From: Pinus tabuliformis
Lineage: Eukaryota; Streptophyta; Pinopsida; Pinales; Pinaceae
Reading direction: 5' to 3'
DNA length: 64,000 bases
Assembly (NCBI GenBank): GCA_031772625.1
Contig: CM062811.1
Coordinates: forward strand, 643,636,820 to 643,700,819
Shown here piece by piece: positions 33,646 to 45,000 of this stretch. Each line of letters begins with the position of its first letter. The stretch's first letter is position 1. The notes under the pieces are model-generated. The model ran no database searches, had not been told where the DNA came from, and worked only from the letters and a program-made list of their open reading frames with translations. The translations under genes were made by a program, and so were the position numbers.

Positions 33646-36070
33646 CAATGATGACAATTAAAAATGACAAGTAGAAAATATTGTGTATGGGTTATTGTTG
33701 TTTTTTTAATATGTTGCCTTAAGAGTTAAAATCATAGTTAACATAAAGCATTCATTGCATAAATTTGGCTAGTATATAATTATGTTTTCAAGTTTAATTG
33801 TTCTGGATAGAAGACATAGCAAGTTCTACACTTGTCCATGGATGCACACAAATCATACCTAGTAATTGGAAGATACTTGTGATGCCATATGCATTCCAGG
33901 GGAAAGCTTAAGTTTGTGCGGTTCTACACAGGACATATGCCTCTCCCTTCAATATAGTGCATTGGATTGTGTTTGTTGGGTTGTGAGCATTGGGTTGGTT
34001 GATTGGCTAGTTTATCATGCTCCTTCTTTCCATTGTTTTGACATAGTACTCTTCAATATGTGTGGGCATAACTTTAAGCAAGGTGGTCAAGATGATTGTA
34101 AACTTTACTTCGCGTTGAGTCTCCATCCATAATAATAAATAGAGAATTGTTTGTGTACCCATGTATATGATATTATAATTTTATGAGAGAAAAGTGGACA
34201 CTAAATGATATCATAGATGCATTGTAACTAGAGATTGTCGAAATAAAGAATCAATGAACCATTCAATGTTGATTTCCCATTTGGATATCTAGGGTAAATA
34301 TGTTGTCATTGTGTATGAATTTGTTTGTGATTATTGAGTAAATTCCAAATGTGATATCATATTGTTCTTATTTTGTTTAATGCATTGTTCATACTATGTT
34401 AATGGTGACAATTAACAATGGCAAGTAGAAATTATTGTGTATGATTTATTGTTGTTTTTGGCTATGCTTAATATGTTTCCCATAGTTGAATTCATAGTTA
34501 AATAAAGAACTCACGATTGTATTTATGTTATTGCTCAAAAATTTCATTTTCCTAATAGTGCTTTGTATCTCAATGGTTTCCTCGCTATTTTAATGGTGGG
34601 AGAATTCAATCTTTGTTATACCTTTATCAACTATAGATTTACTTCATAATTTCATTCTTCCTTAGCAAATAAAAAATTCCAACAACTCTCTATTCACCAT
34701 TGTTCAACTTTATTCCTAGATTGGAGATATATCATTTTCATTACTTTATTGTTGCATAAATTTGGCTAGTTTCTAATTCTGTTTTCAAGCTGATTTGTTC
34801 TTGATAGAAGACATAACAAGTTCTACACTTGTATATGGATGCACACAAATTATACTTAGTAATTAGAAGATTCTTGTGAGGCCATATGCATTCCAAGAGA
34901 AAGCTTAAGGTCATGCAGGTATGTAGAGGCCATATGCTTCTCTTCCTTCAGCGTAGTGCATTGGATTGTGTTTATTGTGGTGTGAGCATTGGGTTGGTTG
35001 ATTGGCTAGTTTGTCATGCTCCTTATTTCCATTGTTTTGAAATAGCACTCTTAACTTTATGCAAGGTGTTCAAGGTTTCTGTAAACTTTACTTGCCTTTT
35101 AATCTCCATCCATAACAATAAATAGAAAATTGTTTTTATGTACTCGTGTTTATGATATCATAGATTTATGAGAGGAAAGTTAACACTAGATGATACCACA
35201 AATGCATTGTAACTAGAGATTGTCGAAATAAAGAATCGAGGAACCATTCAATGTTGATTTCCCATTTGGGTTTTTAGGGTAAATATGTTGTCATTGTGTA
35301 TGGATTTATTTTTATTGTTGAGTAAATTCAAGTGTGATATCATGTTGCTCTTATTTTGTTTAATGCATTTCTTAGACTATGTTAATGGTGCCAATTAAAT
35401 GACAAGAATAAAAAAATTGTGTATGACTTATTGTTGTTTTTTATTATGCTTAATATGTTTCCTGCAGTTGAATGCATAGTTGTAAAAAAATTCATGATTG
35501 TATTTATGTTATTTCTCAAGAAAATCATTTTCCTAATAATACTTTGTATTTCAATGGATTCCTCACTATTTTAATGGTGGGAAAATTCAGTCTTTGTTGT
35601 ATCTTTGTAAACTATAGATTTACTTAATAATTTGATTCTTCCTTAGAAAATAAAAAATTTCAACAACTCTCTATTCACAACTGTTCATTTTATTCCTAAA
35701 TTGAAGATATATCTTTGCCATTACTTTATTGTTGCATAAATTTGGCTAGTTTCTAATTATATTTTCAAGCTTATTTATTCTTGATAGAGGACATAACAAG
35801 TTCTACACTTGTCCATGGATGCATACAAATCATACCTAGTAATTAGAATATACTTGTGAGACCATATGCATTCCAAGAGAAAGCTTAAGGCCATACAGGT
35901 CCATACAGACCATATGCCTCTCTCCCTTCAATATAGTGCATTGGATTGTGTTTGCTTGGTTGTAAGCATTGGGTTGGTTGATTGGCTAGTTTGTCACGCT
36001 CTTTCTTTCCATCATTTTGACATAGTATTCTTCAATATGCATGGGCATAAATTTAATTAAGGTGGTTAGA
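33646..36070 (+). repeat. Three ~1-kb tandem repeats
   Basis: Copy 1 is 33646-34399 (with an internal deletion of about 240 bp), copy 2 is 34400-35383, and copy 3 is 35384-36070 (truncated). Anchors such as TTGCATAAATTTGGCTAGT fall at about 33756, 34752 and 35732. Copies contain the ATTTGGGTTTTTAGGGTAA module of the neighbouring tRNA-derived array (34291, 35262). The parallel short ORFs (33866, 34886, 35866) do not keep length or frame, so they are not treated as genes. Confidence 0.85.
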
Positions 36071-36230
36071 ATGTAGTGTGACTCATGGAACTATCATTAC
36101 CTGGAAGAATATAAACATATCGATGAGCATTTACTTGCATTGATTCATTGATTTGAGTTCTTGGATGTCTAAATATGGCATAACAATATAGTAGCATTGT
36201 TCATTTTATTGAGAAAGACGTCTAGAGATT

Positions 36231-38405
36231 GTGAATTGTTACCTTTATACAACAATAATTGATCTATTTCTTGCAGTAAAATCAAAGTCACTTGAACTCA
36301 TTGAAGGTTATTGTTGGCTGATGTTACCAAAACATCAACCAAACCATTCATGGAATCAATGTACTTCTAGGTCTTTGTTTATTAATTGTGATGTTTCCCA
36401 AGAGAGTAATAAAGATATTTGGCTGCTAGATAGTGGTTGTAGTAAGCATTTGACTAAAAATAAGAATTTGTTTGCAAGTCTAGATAACTATGTTATCACT
36501 AATTTCAAATTGGGTGATGATAATGTTGTTAATTTTTTTGGTAAGGGTACAGTTAGCGTCCTTACTAAAAATGGTGGAAAGAAAAACATTTCAGATGTCT
36601 ATTTATTCTAAGGAATAAAACATAACATTATGATTATTGGTCGACATAGCCAAAATGGTTACGAAAATATTTTCAACTACAATACTTGTACAATCTTGTA
36701 AAATTTTCCAAGTAGGAATCTAATTGCTAGAATTGAAAGTTCTAAGAATATGATGTATTGTTTGATTACGTCACGTGTTAATTAGTCAACCTCATTTTCC
36801 CATAAATTAATGACTCTATATGAGTCTTGGCTTTGGCATTTGATATTTGGTCACTTTTATTTTGGACGACTAAATTTGTTGCAATGGAAGCAGTTAGTTA
36901 AATTCCTAGCAATCACGTATGAAATAAATAGCTCTTGTGAGAGTTATATTTTGGGAAAACAACATAGCAACAAATTTTTGGCCACTGCATCTTATAGGGA
37001 AAAGGAACTATTAGAGCTAGTGCAAACAAATTTGTGTGACCATATGCAAACCCAATCTCTTGGAGGAAACTTTTATTTGTTGAAATTCATTAATGACTAT
37101 AGTCAGAATACTTGAGTATACTTATTGAAACTCAAATTTGAAACCTTTGAAAATTTCAAGGAGTTTTAATCCATAGTTGAAAAGAAAAGTGGTGAATATA
37201 TTAAAACCCCAAGATTTAATCAAGGAGAATAATATGAATACTAAGAGTTTACAACATATTGTAAACACATTGGAATCAAATGACAATTCAGAGTCAAGTA
37301 CACACCATAACAAAATGGTGTAACAAAAAGGAAGAATAGAACAATCATGAACATGGCTAGAAATTTGTTGAAAGAAAAAACATTTATCTAATGAGATTTG
37401 GGGTGAAGCAGTTGCTTGTTATGTATACATTTTGAATAGGCCTCCCACATTAAGGTGTTAAAAATAGAGTGCCACAAGAGGCATATCACATGAAGTGCAT
37501 TGGATCACATTTTTGGGTGACTGGATGTGTGGCATATCTTCACATACAAGAACAACTAAGAAGAAAAGTAGATGATAGAAGTGAGAAGATTCTAATTGTT
37601 TGTTTATATGTTGATGACATGATTTCACTAGAAACTTGTTAGTAGATCAATTCAAATCAACATGAAATAAGAATTTGAGATGATCGATTTTGGCTTGATG
37701 AAGTCATTCCTTGGCATAGAGGTAAATCAATTAGATTCTAGAGTCTTTAAATGTTGAACAAAAGATGCATTGGATACATCGAAAATATTTAGAACCATGA
37801 ATTGCAAGGCAACACCCACACCAGTAACAACAAGAGCAAAACTTGACAAATAAGATACATGTTCAAATGTATATCCTACATTGTTCAAGAGATTAGTTAG
37901 TAGCCTCACATATCTCATCGCCACTAGACCATACATTATGTTTGTGGCTAGCCTAATTTCTAGGTTTATGGAGACATCTAAAGAAATGTATTCATGAGTT
38001 GGCAAAAGGATTTTGAGATACATTGTAGAAACAACAAGATATGGATTTTTTATACTCAAACACTAAAAATAATATCTTGGTTGACTATATTGACAACAAA
38101 CTTGTGGGTAGCTTAGATGATAGAAATATTACTTTAGGGTACGTATTTCATATTGGTTTAGGTACGAGTTCATGGGCATATAAGAAGCAACCCATTATGA
38201 CGATCTCATTAGTAGAAGATGAGTATGTAGTAGAAATAACAACAACTTGTTAATCAATTTCATTACATAGAGTATTGAGTGATCTTCAACAAGGACATGA
38301 AGGACCAATTCCAATTTATTGTGACAACGATTGAACCATAGTTCTATCCAAGAATCATGTTTTTCACAAAAAAAACAAGCATATTGATACTAGATATCAT
38401 TTTAG
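36231..38405 (+). pseudogene. Ty1/copia polyprotein relic (protease, integrase, RT, RNase H)
   Basis: A heavily decayed copia pol in the correct copia order. Protease is WLLDSGCSKHLTKNKNLF (36420-36475) with catalytic D-S-G kept. A GAG-pre-integrase block is LWHLIFGHFYFGRLN (36830). Integrase pieces are INDYSQNT (37090) and QNGVTKRKNRTIMNMARNLL (37310-37370). A large deletion follows. RT retains YVDDMI-like residues out of frame (37600) and FGLMKSFLGIEV. RNase H shows the YLIATRPYIMFVASLISRFM and SWAYKKQPIMTISLVEDEYV blocks. Many stops and frame changes are present. No LTR pair is identified around it. Confidence 0.85.
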
Positions 38406-38674
38406 CCCCTAGGTGTATAACTCTCTTAGCAAAGTGTTGGTATCCTAAATTGCCCTATTTTCTACCCCATTTCCCTCAAAATCAAGCACTGTGTTATCTC
38501 AATAAAAGACCCTTCTTTCCTACACTAGTACAAGATAGTTACCCATTCCTGCACATGCTCATATTTTATATTAAGATTTATTACAACACTTTATTAATCA
38601 TTTTATATGGATTTCATGCCTATTTACATATCTCTTGTAACTCATTAATTTCATAGAGTGATCATGGAACTTAG
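38406..38674. other. Short intergenic stretch between copia relic and element E
   Basis: No ORF or element end recognised with confidence. A TGTTGGTATCC at about 38433 resembles an LTR start like that of element E, but it lacks support. Confidence 0.4.
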
Positions 38675-40489
38675 TGTTGGTAGATTCCTGCACCGCCACG
38701 AAGACTGTCCGATTTCCAAGAAGCCAAATATTCCATGAGGATGGGTCTCGATCCTTGACTCTGAGTTTAGTTGTTGATGAACTGAAGCAAGATAACAGGT
38801 GGCGCGCAATCAGGGAATATTTTCCAAAGTTAGGTTATGGCCAAGCGAAATTCATGTGTATTATAACTGTTGGCCAAGTTTGTAATTTCGGTTTCTAAGT
38901 CTGTTCGGCCGAAAGACCTGAACAAGAAATGTATGTAATTAGTGAAAACAGCTAGAGCCAAAAGGATATATAAGATGTAGATTATAGGTAGGAGGAGGCT
39001 AGTGAGCAAACCATCGATCATAATTTTTTTTTATGTAATCTGGTTATCGCCTCAGCTCTGGGGCTGGATTGCTCTGTTATGTATATTTGCCGAATCGAGT
39101 AATACAAGAGAACTACCATGATTTGCATACACAACGTCTAATTTATCTTTGATGTATATTTGAAGTGCTGGGTTTTTTCGTTCCTTAGAAGGAGAACGAG
39201 ATGGTTGGCTAGGGCCCAACCAACCCAGCACGTTTACCCCTCTCGCTTTCGTTATTCAGAAAGAAGGTGTGGATATTTCTTTTGCAGCTGTGTGATGTTA
39301 TAGTTTTAATATTTATCTTTCAAGTTCTGATTTAAAATATCTTTTGTAGCTAACGTGTGAAACGGATCTGTGGTTTGAGAGTTAGTTGTGTTTACTTTGT
39401 TTATGAAATATCTTTCTTGCATTTCCTTTACTCTCAATCTCTGTTTTAACTCGTTTTTGATCGGATCATGCAAGGAACTCTTTCCTGCACTAGTGCATGT
39501 TGTTGCCTACACTTTGGTTTAATCATTCGTTTGCAGCGAAAAATGAATCACTTCTCTGCATATTATTTCCAGTTATTTTGCAAGAAAATGAATCATTAAC
39601 TTAGTAACTGTCTTCAGTATTAAAAGTACATGTTTAGAGGATCTGGAAGCAGTTGCATAAAATTATCATAAACATATTATACTTGCAAAGAACATAAGCA
39701 TTTTTTAATGGATTGCTAAAGTTAGTTAACACATGCAAAACACTTAGAATACTGTTTGATTCTTTTGAAGTGCTTTTATTTCATGAATTTTATTTCATTT
39801 GAAAGGTTTAATGAATTGAAGCATTTCCTTTTTTACAGATAATTTACTTTAGAATTTCATTTACAGTTGCAATTCTTTTTCAGCACATCTTTCAGTCCTT
39901 TTGAAAGTAATTTGGAAACTGGGTGAAGGAAGCTCTACCTCGGTGCAAGAGCTGGTCTCTTGTCATAGAAACAAAGTGCTCTAATCCCTTAGACTTAGAG
40001 CACCTTCACTAAGACATAAGTCTTCAGTAAGGAAGGTCAAATATACTTTTGCACAGAGATACTGTACCTGCACTAGTGCAAGCAGATTGCAACAGTGCAA
40101 GGATAGGTTGTTTGTGTGGAAGGAAGATCAGAAGGAAGACAAAATTCTACAAGGGCCCACTTGTCAGACTATTAGCCATCCATCTAAAGATGAACATAGC
40201 ATTTCATTGCAACATTTAAGATTGTTTCCATTGTGTGGAATTTCTTTACTTGATTTACATGCAAATTGTCTTTTACATTCCAACACTAGAGTTGCTTTGG
40301 TGTCAATTACCTTTCCGATTGTCTTCTGTCTGATTCTGCAAAGCATTTCCTTTAAGAAGTAGGATTAGAGATAGGAAAAGTTCATACCATTTCTGGCATT
40401 TCTTGTGCTTCGTCTTGAAGTTTATGAAACCCTCGGGTTGACAATTAAGTGTTGAGGAGTTTGCTCAAGTGAAATTCCTGCACCCAACA
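38675..40489 (+). repeat. 5' LTR of element E
   Basis: 1815 bp from TGTTGGTAGATTCC to TGCACCCAACA, with inverted TGTTGG/CCAACA ends, followed by the primer site. The start rests on these termini, not on a second LTR. The palindrome TGCACTAGTGCA occurs at 39486-39497 and 40069-40080. The 91-codon ORF at 40087 has no recognisable domain. Confidence 0.7.
38967..38973 (+). promoter_or_regulatory. Candidate TATA box of element E LTR
   Basis: TATATAA in AAAGGATATATAAG, about 290 bp into the LTR, a plausible distance for an LTR core promoter. Confidence 0.45.
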
Positions 40490-40492
40490 TTT

Positions 40493-40510
40493 TGGCGCTA
40501 TTGCCGGGGA
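40493..40510 (+). other. Primer binding site of element E, tRNA-Asp type
   Basis: TGGCGCTATTGCCGGGGA lies three bases after the LTR. It resembles the tRNA-Asp-complementary site common in plant Athila/Tat elements (TGGCGCCGTTGCCGGGGA), with two differences. Confidence 0.85.
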
Positions 40511-40844
40511 GGCAATTTGAATTGGTAAGGATTTCCTTTTTTTGCAATAGGGGTAAGTTTGCTATTATTTTTTCCTATAGTGTGCTTCTATTGTTTGAAG
40601 GAATTTATAGATGCCAATTTATTTTGTGAAACTTGCAGTTTTTATTTGAATTTCGCTTTGTCATTTTTTGAAATGAATTCCTAAAATAGGTAGGGGTCCG
40701 AAGCCCACTAGGGGCCAAAGAAACACTGAAAACTATGAAACCAAAGCTCATATTGGGCCTTATTTTGCAGGCAGAAAGTCCAAACAAACTTAGACTCATC
40801 ACGCAGGAACAATCCACCTAGGCCTTGGTAGTAGTGGTTCAGGT

Positions 40845-41792
40845 GTGACACAACCCATAAAGGGGAAGAAGGGGACTGTTGGTATCCATAGTCAGCCTTC
40901 TCAGCCTGTTGAGAGTGGTTCGGGTGGAAGAACAACAATGGCGGATATGGAAGACCATGCAGAAGGAAGTGGTGAAAATCAGGTAAATGAGGAACAGTCC
41001 ACTTTCGGATTCCTGATTGTTGATCTTGATACACAAGTACAAATGAAAAACATTTCACCATCAACTCTTCCTCATTTTTACGGTAAGGTACATGAAGACC
41101 CAGACTCTTTTTTATTTGAGTTTGATATTTTGTGTAGAAGTTATGATTATTCATCTAATTCCCAAAAGTTAAAGTTGTTTCCTGCAACCCTCAAGGACAC
41201 AACACTTCGCTGGTTCATGGGACTAGGAGGAAACACTATATCTTCTTGGGAGCAAATGAAGAGAGTTTTCTTGTAAAAATATCAGGAATATTGTAAAACT
41301 AGAGATATTCAAGATGAAATCTTTACTATTGTGCAAAATGATGATGAGACTTTAGAGGACTACTTAGAGAGATTCTTGTATATCCTTCAAAGGTCAAAGC
41401 ACAAATTTGATCCAAGTACCATTAGAACCTTATTCTTACGTGGGCTCACTAATGATGCTAGAAATAATTTAAATTTGTTAGGACAAGGGGATATTGATCA
41501 AAAGACTTTTGATCAGATCTGTGACTTGTGCAGGAAATTCTCGAGGAACCAATATACATCTGGTAAAGGAATTCAAAATAAAAACAAAAAAACTGAATCT
41601 ACTGATGCTATGATTATTGGATTAGAAAACAAAATGGACATTATGAAAATTGAAATAATGAATACTGTTAGTAAACAAATAGACTCTTTGAAGTTTTAGC
41701 AGAAACTTGTAGAAGAGCAAGAGATATTGTCTATTTTCTATCCTAAATGTAGAAGAAAGCATATTTAAAGAGAATGTCCTCTATATATTAAA
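40845..41792 (+). pseudogene. Element E gag, first part (split by element F)
   Basis: Athila/Tat Gag. From 40938 (MADMEDHAEGSGENQ) it leads into the capsid domain: LPHFYGKVHEDPDSFLFEF, KLKLFPATLKDTTLRWFMGL, then, after a stop at 41274, ETLEDYLERFLYILQRS and LFLRGLTNDARNNLNLLGQG. A first knuckle-like motif (YPKCRRKHI and REC, with an internal stop) follows at about 41735-41780. The frame runs straight into the TTAAA target site of F and resumes at 47159. The stops at 41274 and 41698 are probably later mutations. Confidence 0.82.
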
Positions 41793-43085
41793 TGTTGGCA
41801 TTATGATTCAAGTGTTGTCCTTGATGGCAACTCACTCAGAGGTTGGTACAGATGCTCAGAAGTTGGTACAGGAGATGGCAACTTAATCAGAAGACAGATC
41901 TTAGTACAACATGCCAAGGAAGTTCATATACGCATGTTCGTTAAGCCCAAGTCGCGTGTACACGCTAGTTGGATTCAGAAAAAGCGCGTGTATGTGGAAA
42001 AGTATCTTTGGTCCATGGCGGTTAGTCCTTGGAAGTTGTGCCTATGGTTTCGGACCATTATGTCTCGACGGACGTGTTGATCCCTAGTTTCGAGGTTGAT
42101 GGTATTATGTTTCTATGGTTTTGGCTCTTGGTATTGAACAAGGCCTAAGGCTATATAAGGAGAAGATCACTAGGCAAAGGAGGATGGATTGTGGGTGTCT
42201 GACGCAGTGAGAAGATCTGGTATTGCTGGTTATCTGTTCGGGACGCTTGGCAAGGGTCGGATCTGATAGCAAAGGCAGAAGTAATCATTTCTAGATCTGC
42301 ACGCGGGTTGCCTTTGGAGAAAGCGCGTATACACGTGGTTTTGGTACAGTGAAGTAGCGTATGCATGATAAGTATTAATATTTCAGGTTGCTGCTGATTC
42401 TGGTGGTTGTTGCAGAGTTCTAGATTCTGGTTTGGGTTCTGTGTTCTTGATGACAGGGTTTCAGTGATTCGGTATTGGGTTGTTTAATGAATTATGATGC
42501 AAGTATAAGTTGATGATTGTATTGCGGTAATGTTTGCTTTGTATTCTTGGATCCAGTATGAAAATGTATGAAACGTGGTCCCTGAAGGTTGTAGGGTCAG
42601 CACCTACGTACTAGTAAATGGATCAGCTAGTACAAGAGCTGAGGGGGTTGTAGCTCCCTTCCAAAAGTAGTTGGAAAACGAGAGAGGGTTGTAGCCCTCT
42701 GCAGGTTGTAGCCTGCGTGCTGGTAAAGGACTGCACCAGTACATTGTAAAAGAAGTTTCTCATTAAAGAAGAAAGAGACAAATTGCAGCAGGTGGTTTTC
42801 ACCCACATTGGGTTTCCACCTTATATCATGGTGTTCATGTGTGTGGCTTTTGTGTGATGACCTATTCTGTTAATATGCTTAATAATATCCTGATGCATTT
42901 ACTGAAGATAAGATTAACTGAATCATAAGATCTCTGCATATACGCTAGTTGCTTTAGACACAGTCGCGTGTACACGCGGTTTCACTTAACTGAAGTCGCG
43001 TATATGTTTCTGAGTATGAAATTGAAAAAGTTTTATCTGATCTGATAATACTGATTCACCCCCCCTCTCAGTATTATTTCCAACA
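41793..43085 (+). repeat. 5' LTR of element F
   Basis: 1293 bp from TGTTGGCATTATG to TTTCCAACA. Relative to the 3' copy it lacks 21 bp near 42870. It carries repeated CGCG(T)R(T)AYAC-type palindromes near 41952, 41983, 42322, 42935 and 42963. Confidence 0.97.
42152..42158 (+). promoter_or_regulatory. TATA box in element F 5' LTR
   Basis: TATATAA within GGCTATATAAGG, at LTR position 360. The identical site is at 46199-46205 in the 3' LTR. Transcription would start about 30 bp downstream. Confidence 0.7.
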
Positions 43086-43087
43086 AT

Positions 43088-43099
43088 TGGTATCGGAGC
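43088..43099 (+). other. Primer binding site of element F
   Basis: TGGTATCGGAGC, two bases after the LTR, is the initiator tRNA-Met type with one mismatch to TGGTATCAGAGC. Confidence 0.9.
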
Positions 43100-43146
43100 A
43101 GGTCCTTCAGAGAAAGCTTGATCGCTTGAAGGAAAAGATCCATCAA

Positions 43147-45000
43147 ATGGCTAATCCAGAAAGAGAGGCACACATCAGGCCACCAGTCTTTGACGGGAAC
43201 AATTTTACTCACTGGAAGATAAGAACCACTGCATATCTACAGTCGCTTGGAGCAGAAGTTTGGGGAATCGTAGAAGGAGGATACAAATTCCCATCAGCAA
43301 CTCCTACAGATCCAGCAGAGAAAAAGCAATATGAGCTCAATGCCAAAGTAGTTACTGTCCTATTGAGTACTTTGACTCAATCAGAATTTATGAAGATCAT
43401 GCATCTCAAATCAGCTAAGGAAATATGGGACAAAATCGTTACAAGCTACGAAGGAGATGATCAGGTAAAAATATCAAAGCTTCAAACTCTCAGAATCCGA
43501 TATGAAACTCTTAAGATGCGAAGTAATGAAAGCGTAGCTAATTATTTCCTGCGTATGGATGAGATTGTGAATTGTATGAGGGATCTGGGTGAAGAATTTG
43601 AGGAAGTTGTCTTAGTTCAAAAGGTTTTGAGATCTCTGTCTACTAAATTTGATTCTAAAGTATCTGCCATAGAAGAAAAGGAGAATGTGCGGAAAATTAC
43701 CATGTCACAGCTTCACGGGATCTTAACTGCTTTTGAAATGCGACAAGAGGTACCACCAGAGGCCGCATTCGAAGTGTCAGAGGAAGAAGATGAGGTAAAT
43801 TTTGTCAAGAATCTTGAACGGGGATCTAGACGGTTCAAAGATAAGCTACCTTTCAAATGTTTTCTATGTGGTAGAGTTGGTCACTATGCTGCTAGATGTC
43901 CTCATAACAAAGAAAAGATATATGAAGAAGATGGTAGAAGCTATTATACCCATATTAAAAGTTCATTAAATGATAGTGAGGATATTAGAAGTCTCATGGC
44001 ACATAAGAAGAAGAATGCTTCATCCAATAATAGCGAGGATATTAAAAGTCTCATGGCACATGAAGAGAAGAATGCAGAAACTGAAGAAGTTGCCAAACTA
44101 AAAGAACTATTGGAGACAGAAACCAGGGTAAGGGAGAAATTGCAGGATATAGCAAAAGATCAGAGCACAACTATTCAGAGACTTGAATCAAAGATCCTCT
44201 CTCTAAAAGAAGATCTTGAAGATCAAGAACATGAAGTGATCAAACTAAAGCGACAAGTGGAAGAAGGGAGAAAAGTTGAAGAAGACCTAAGGAAGAAGTA
44301 TCTGAAAAAGGAAGAACAACATCAAGTTGAGGTAAATATCTTGAAAGGTAAACTAGAAGAAAAGGATAAGCTTTTACGATTTCAAGATAGTTCTAAAGTC
44401 TTGGATGATATTCTTAATAGTCAAAGATCTCCTGCTATCAAGACTGGTCTTGGTTTTCATGAATATGTTGAAGGTGAATCTAGTTCACAAGGTGAGACAA
44501 GAAACTCTAATGAGAAATCTGAAATGCTCAAGGAACAACCAAGGAAAGAAATTCCTCAAGGAAGATCCTTTACTCCTAACTATGGACGTGATAGACGATT
44601 ATTTCCTCCGCTGAATAATGTTGAATGTTATGTATGTCATAATCTTGGACATGTTGCAGCCAGATGCAGAAGTAGAATGGTTCAAGAAAGATCATCGCAT
44701 CCCAGGTACTTCAGAGGGTATTGCTTTGCCTGCAATGCATATGGACACAAAGCAATTGATTGTGATAGAAGGAACATGAAAAATATAAGGTGCTATACAT
44801 GCAACAACTATGGGCATAAAGCAAGGGAATGCAGGAGTAGATTTCAAAATTCAAGACAAAAGGACCATACATCATCACAGTTGCAGGAATTGAAGAAGAC
44901 AGAGACAGAAAGGTGTGGGATAACTCAGTCAGCTGACATAACAGACACAGGGGAATCTGAAAGTGAAATTCAGTATTCCATTCTGCATACGCTTATATAA
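43147..45000 (+). CDS. Gag polyprotein of element F (intact, 617 aa)
   Basis: Structural protein expected to form the virus-like particle and bind the element's RNA. Start chosen at ATG 43147 (MANPEREAHIRPP). The longer open frame begins inside the primer site and has no earlier ATG. Residues ~14-215 form a copia-type capsid domain (VFDGNNFTHWKIRTTAYL, KEIWDKIVTSYEG, LRMDEIVNCMRDLGEEFEE). A first CCHC knuckle is at 238-251 (CFLCGRVGHYAARC). A long predicted coiled coil spans ~311-414. Three more knuckles lie at 494-507, 526-539 and 549-562. It ends EIQYSILHTLI with a normal stop and no protease. The 1+3 knuckle split by a coiled coil is unusual. No frame damage, unlike nearly every other gene here. 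Confidence 0.92.
   Translation: MANPEREAHIRPPVFDGNNFTHWKIRTTAYLQSLGAEVWGIVEGGYKFPSATPTDPAEKKQYELNAKVVTVLLSTLTQSEFMKIMHLKSAKEIWDKIVTSYEGDDQVKISKLQTLRIRYETLKMRSNESVANYFLRMDEIVNCMRDLGEEFEEVVLVQKVLRSLSTKFDSKVSAIEEKENVRKITMSQLHGILTAFEMRQEVPPEAAFEVSEEEDEVNFVKNLERGSRRFKDKLPFKCFLCGRVGHYAARCPHNKEKIYEEDGRSYYTHIKSSLNDSEDIRSLMAHKKKNASSNNSEDIKSLMAHEEKNAETEEVAKLKELLETETRVREKLQDIAKDQSTTIQRLESKILSLKEDLEDQEHEVIKLKRQVEEGRKVEEDLRKKYLKKEEQHQVEVNILKGKLEEKDKLLRFQDSSKVLDDILNSQRSPAIKTGLGFHEYVEGESSSQGETRNSNEKSEMLKEQPRKEIPQGRSFTPNYGRDRRLFPPLNNVECYVCHNLGHVAARCRSRMVQERSSHPRYFRGYCFACNAYGHKAIDCDRRNMKNIRCYTCNNYGHKARECRSRFQNSRQKDHTSSQLQELKKTETERCGITQSADITDTGESESEIQYSILHTLI

Noticed and set aside
33866-36060. Three similar short ORFs (starting 33866, 34886, 35866) as a small gene family
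   Set aside because: They lie in tandem ~1-kb DNA repeats and differ in frame and length through indels; no codon-level conservation.
40705-41154. 148-codon minus-strand ORF
   Set aside because: Antisense to element E gag, which shows conserved capsid motifs on the plus strand.
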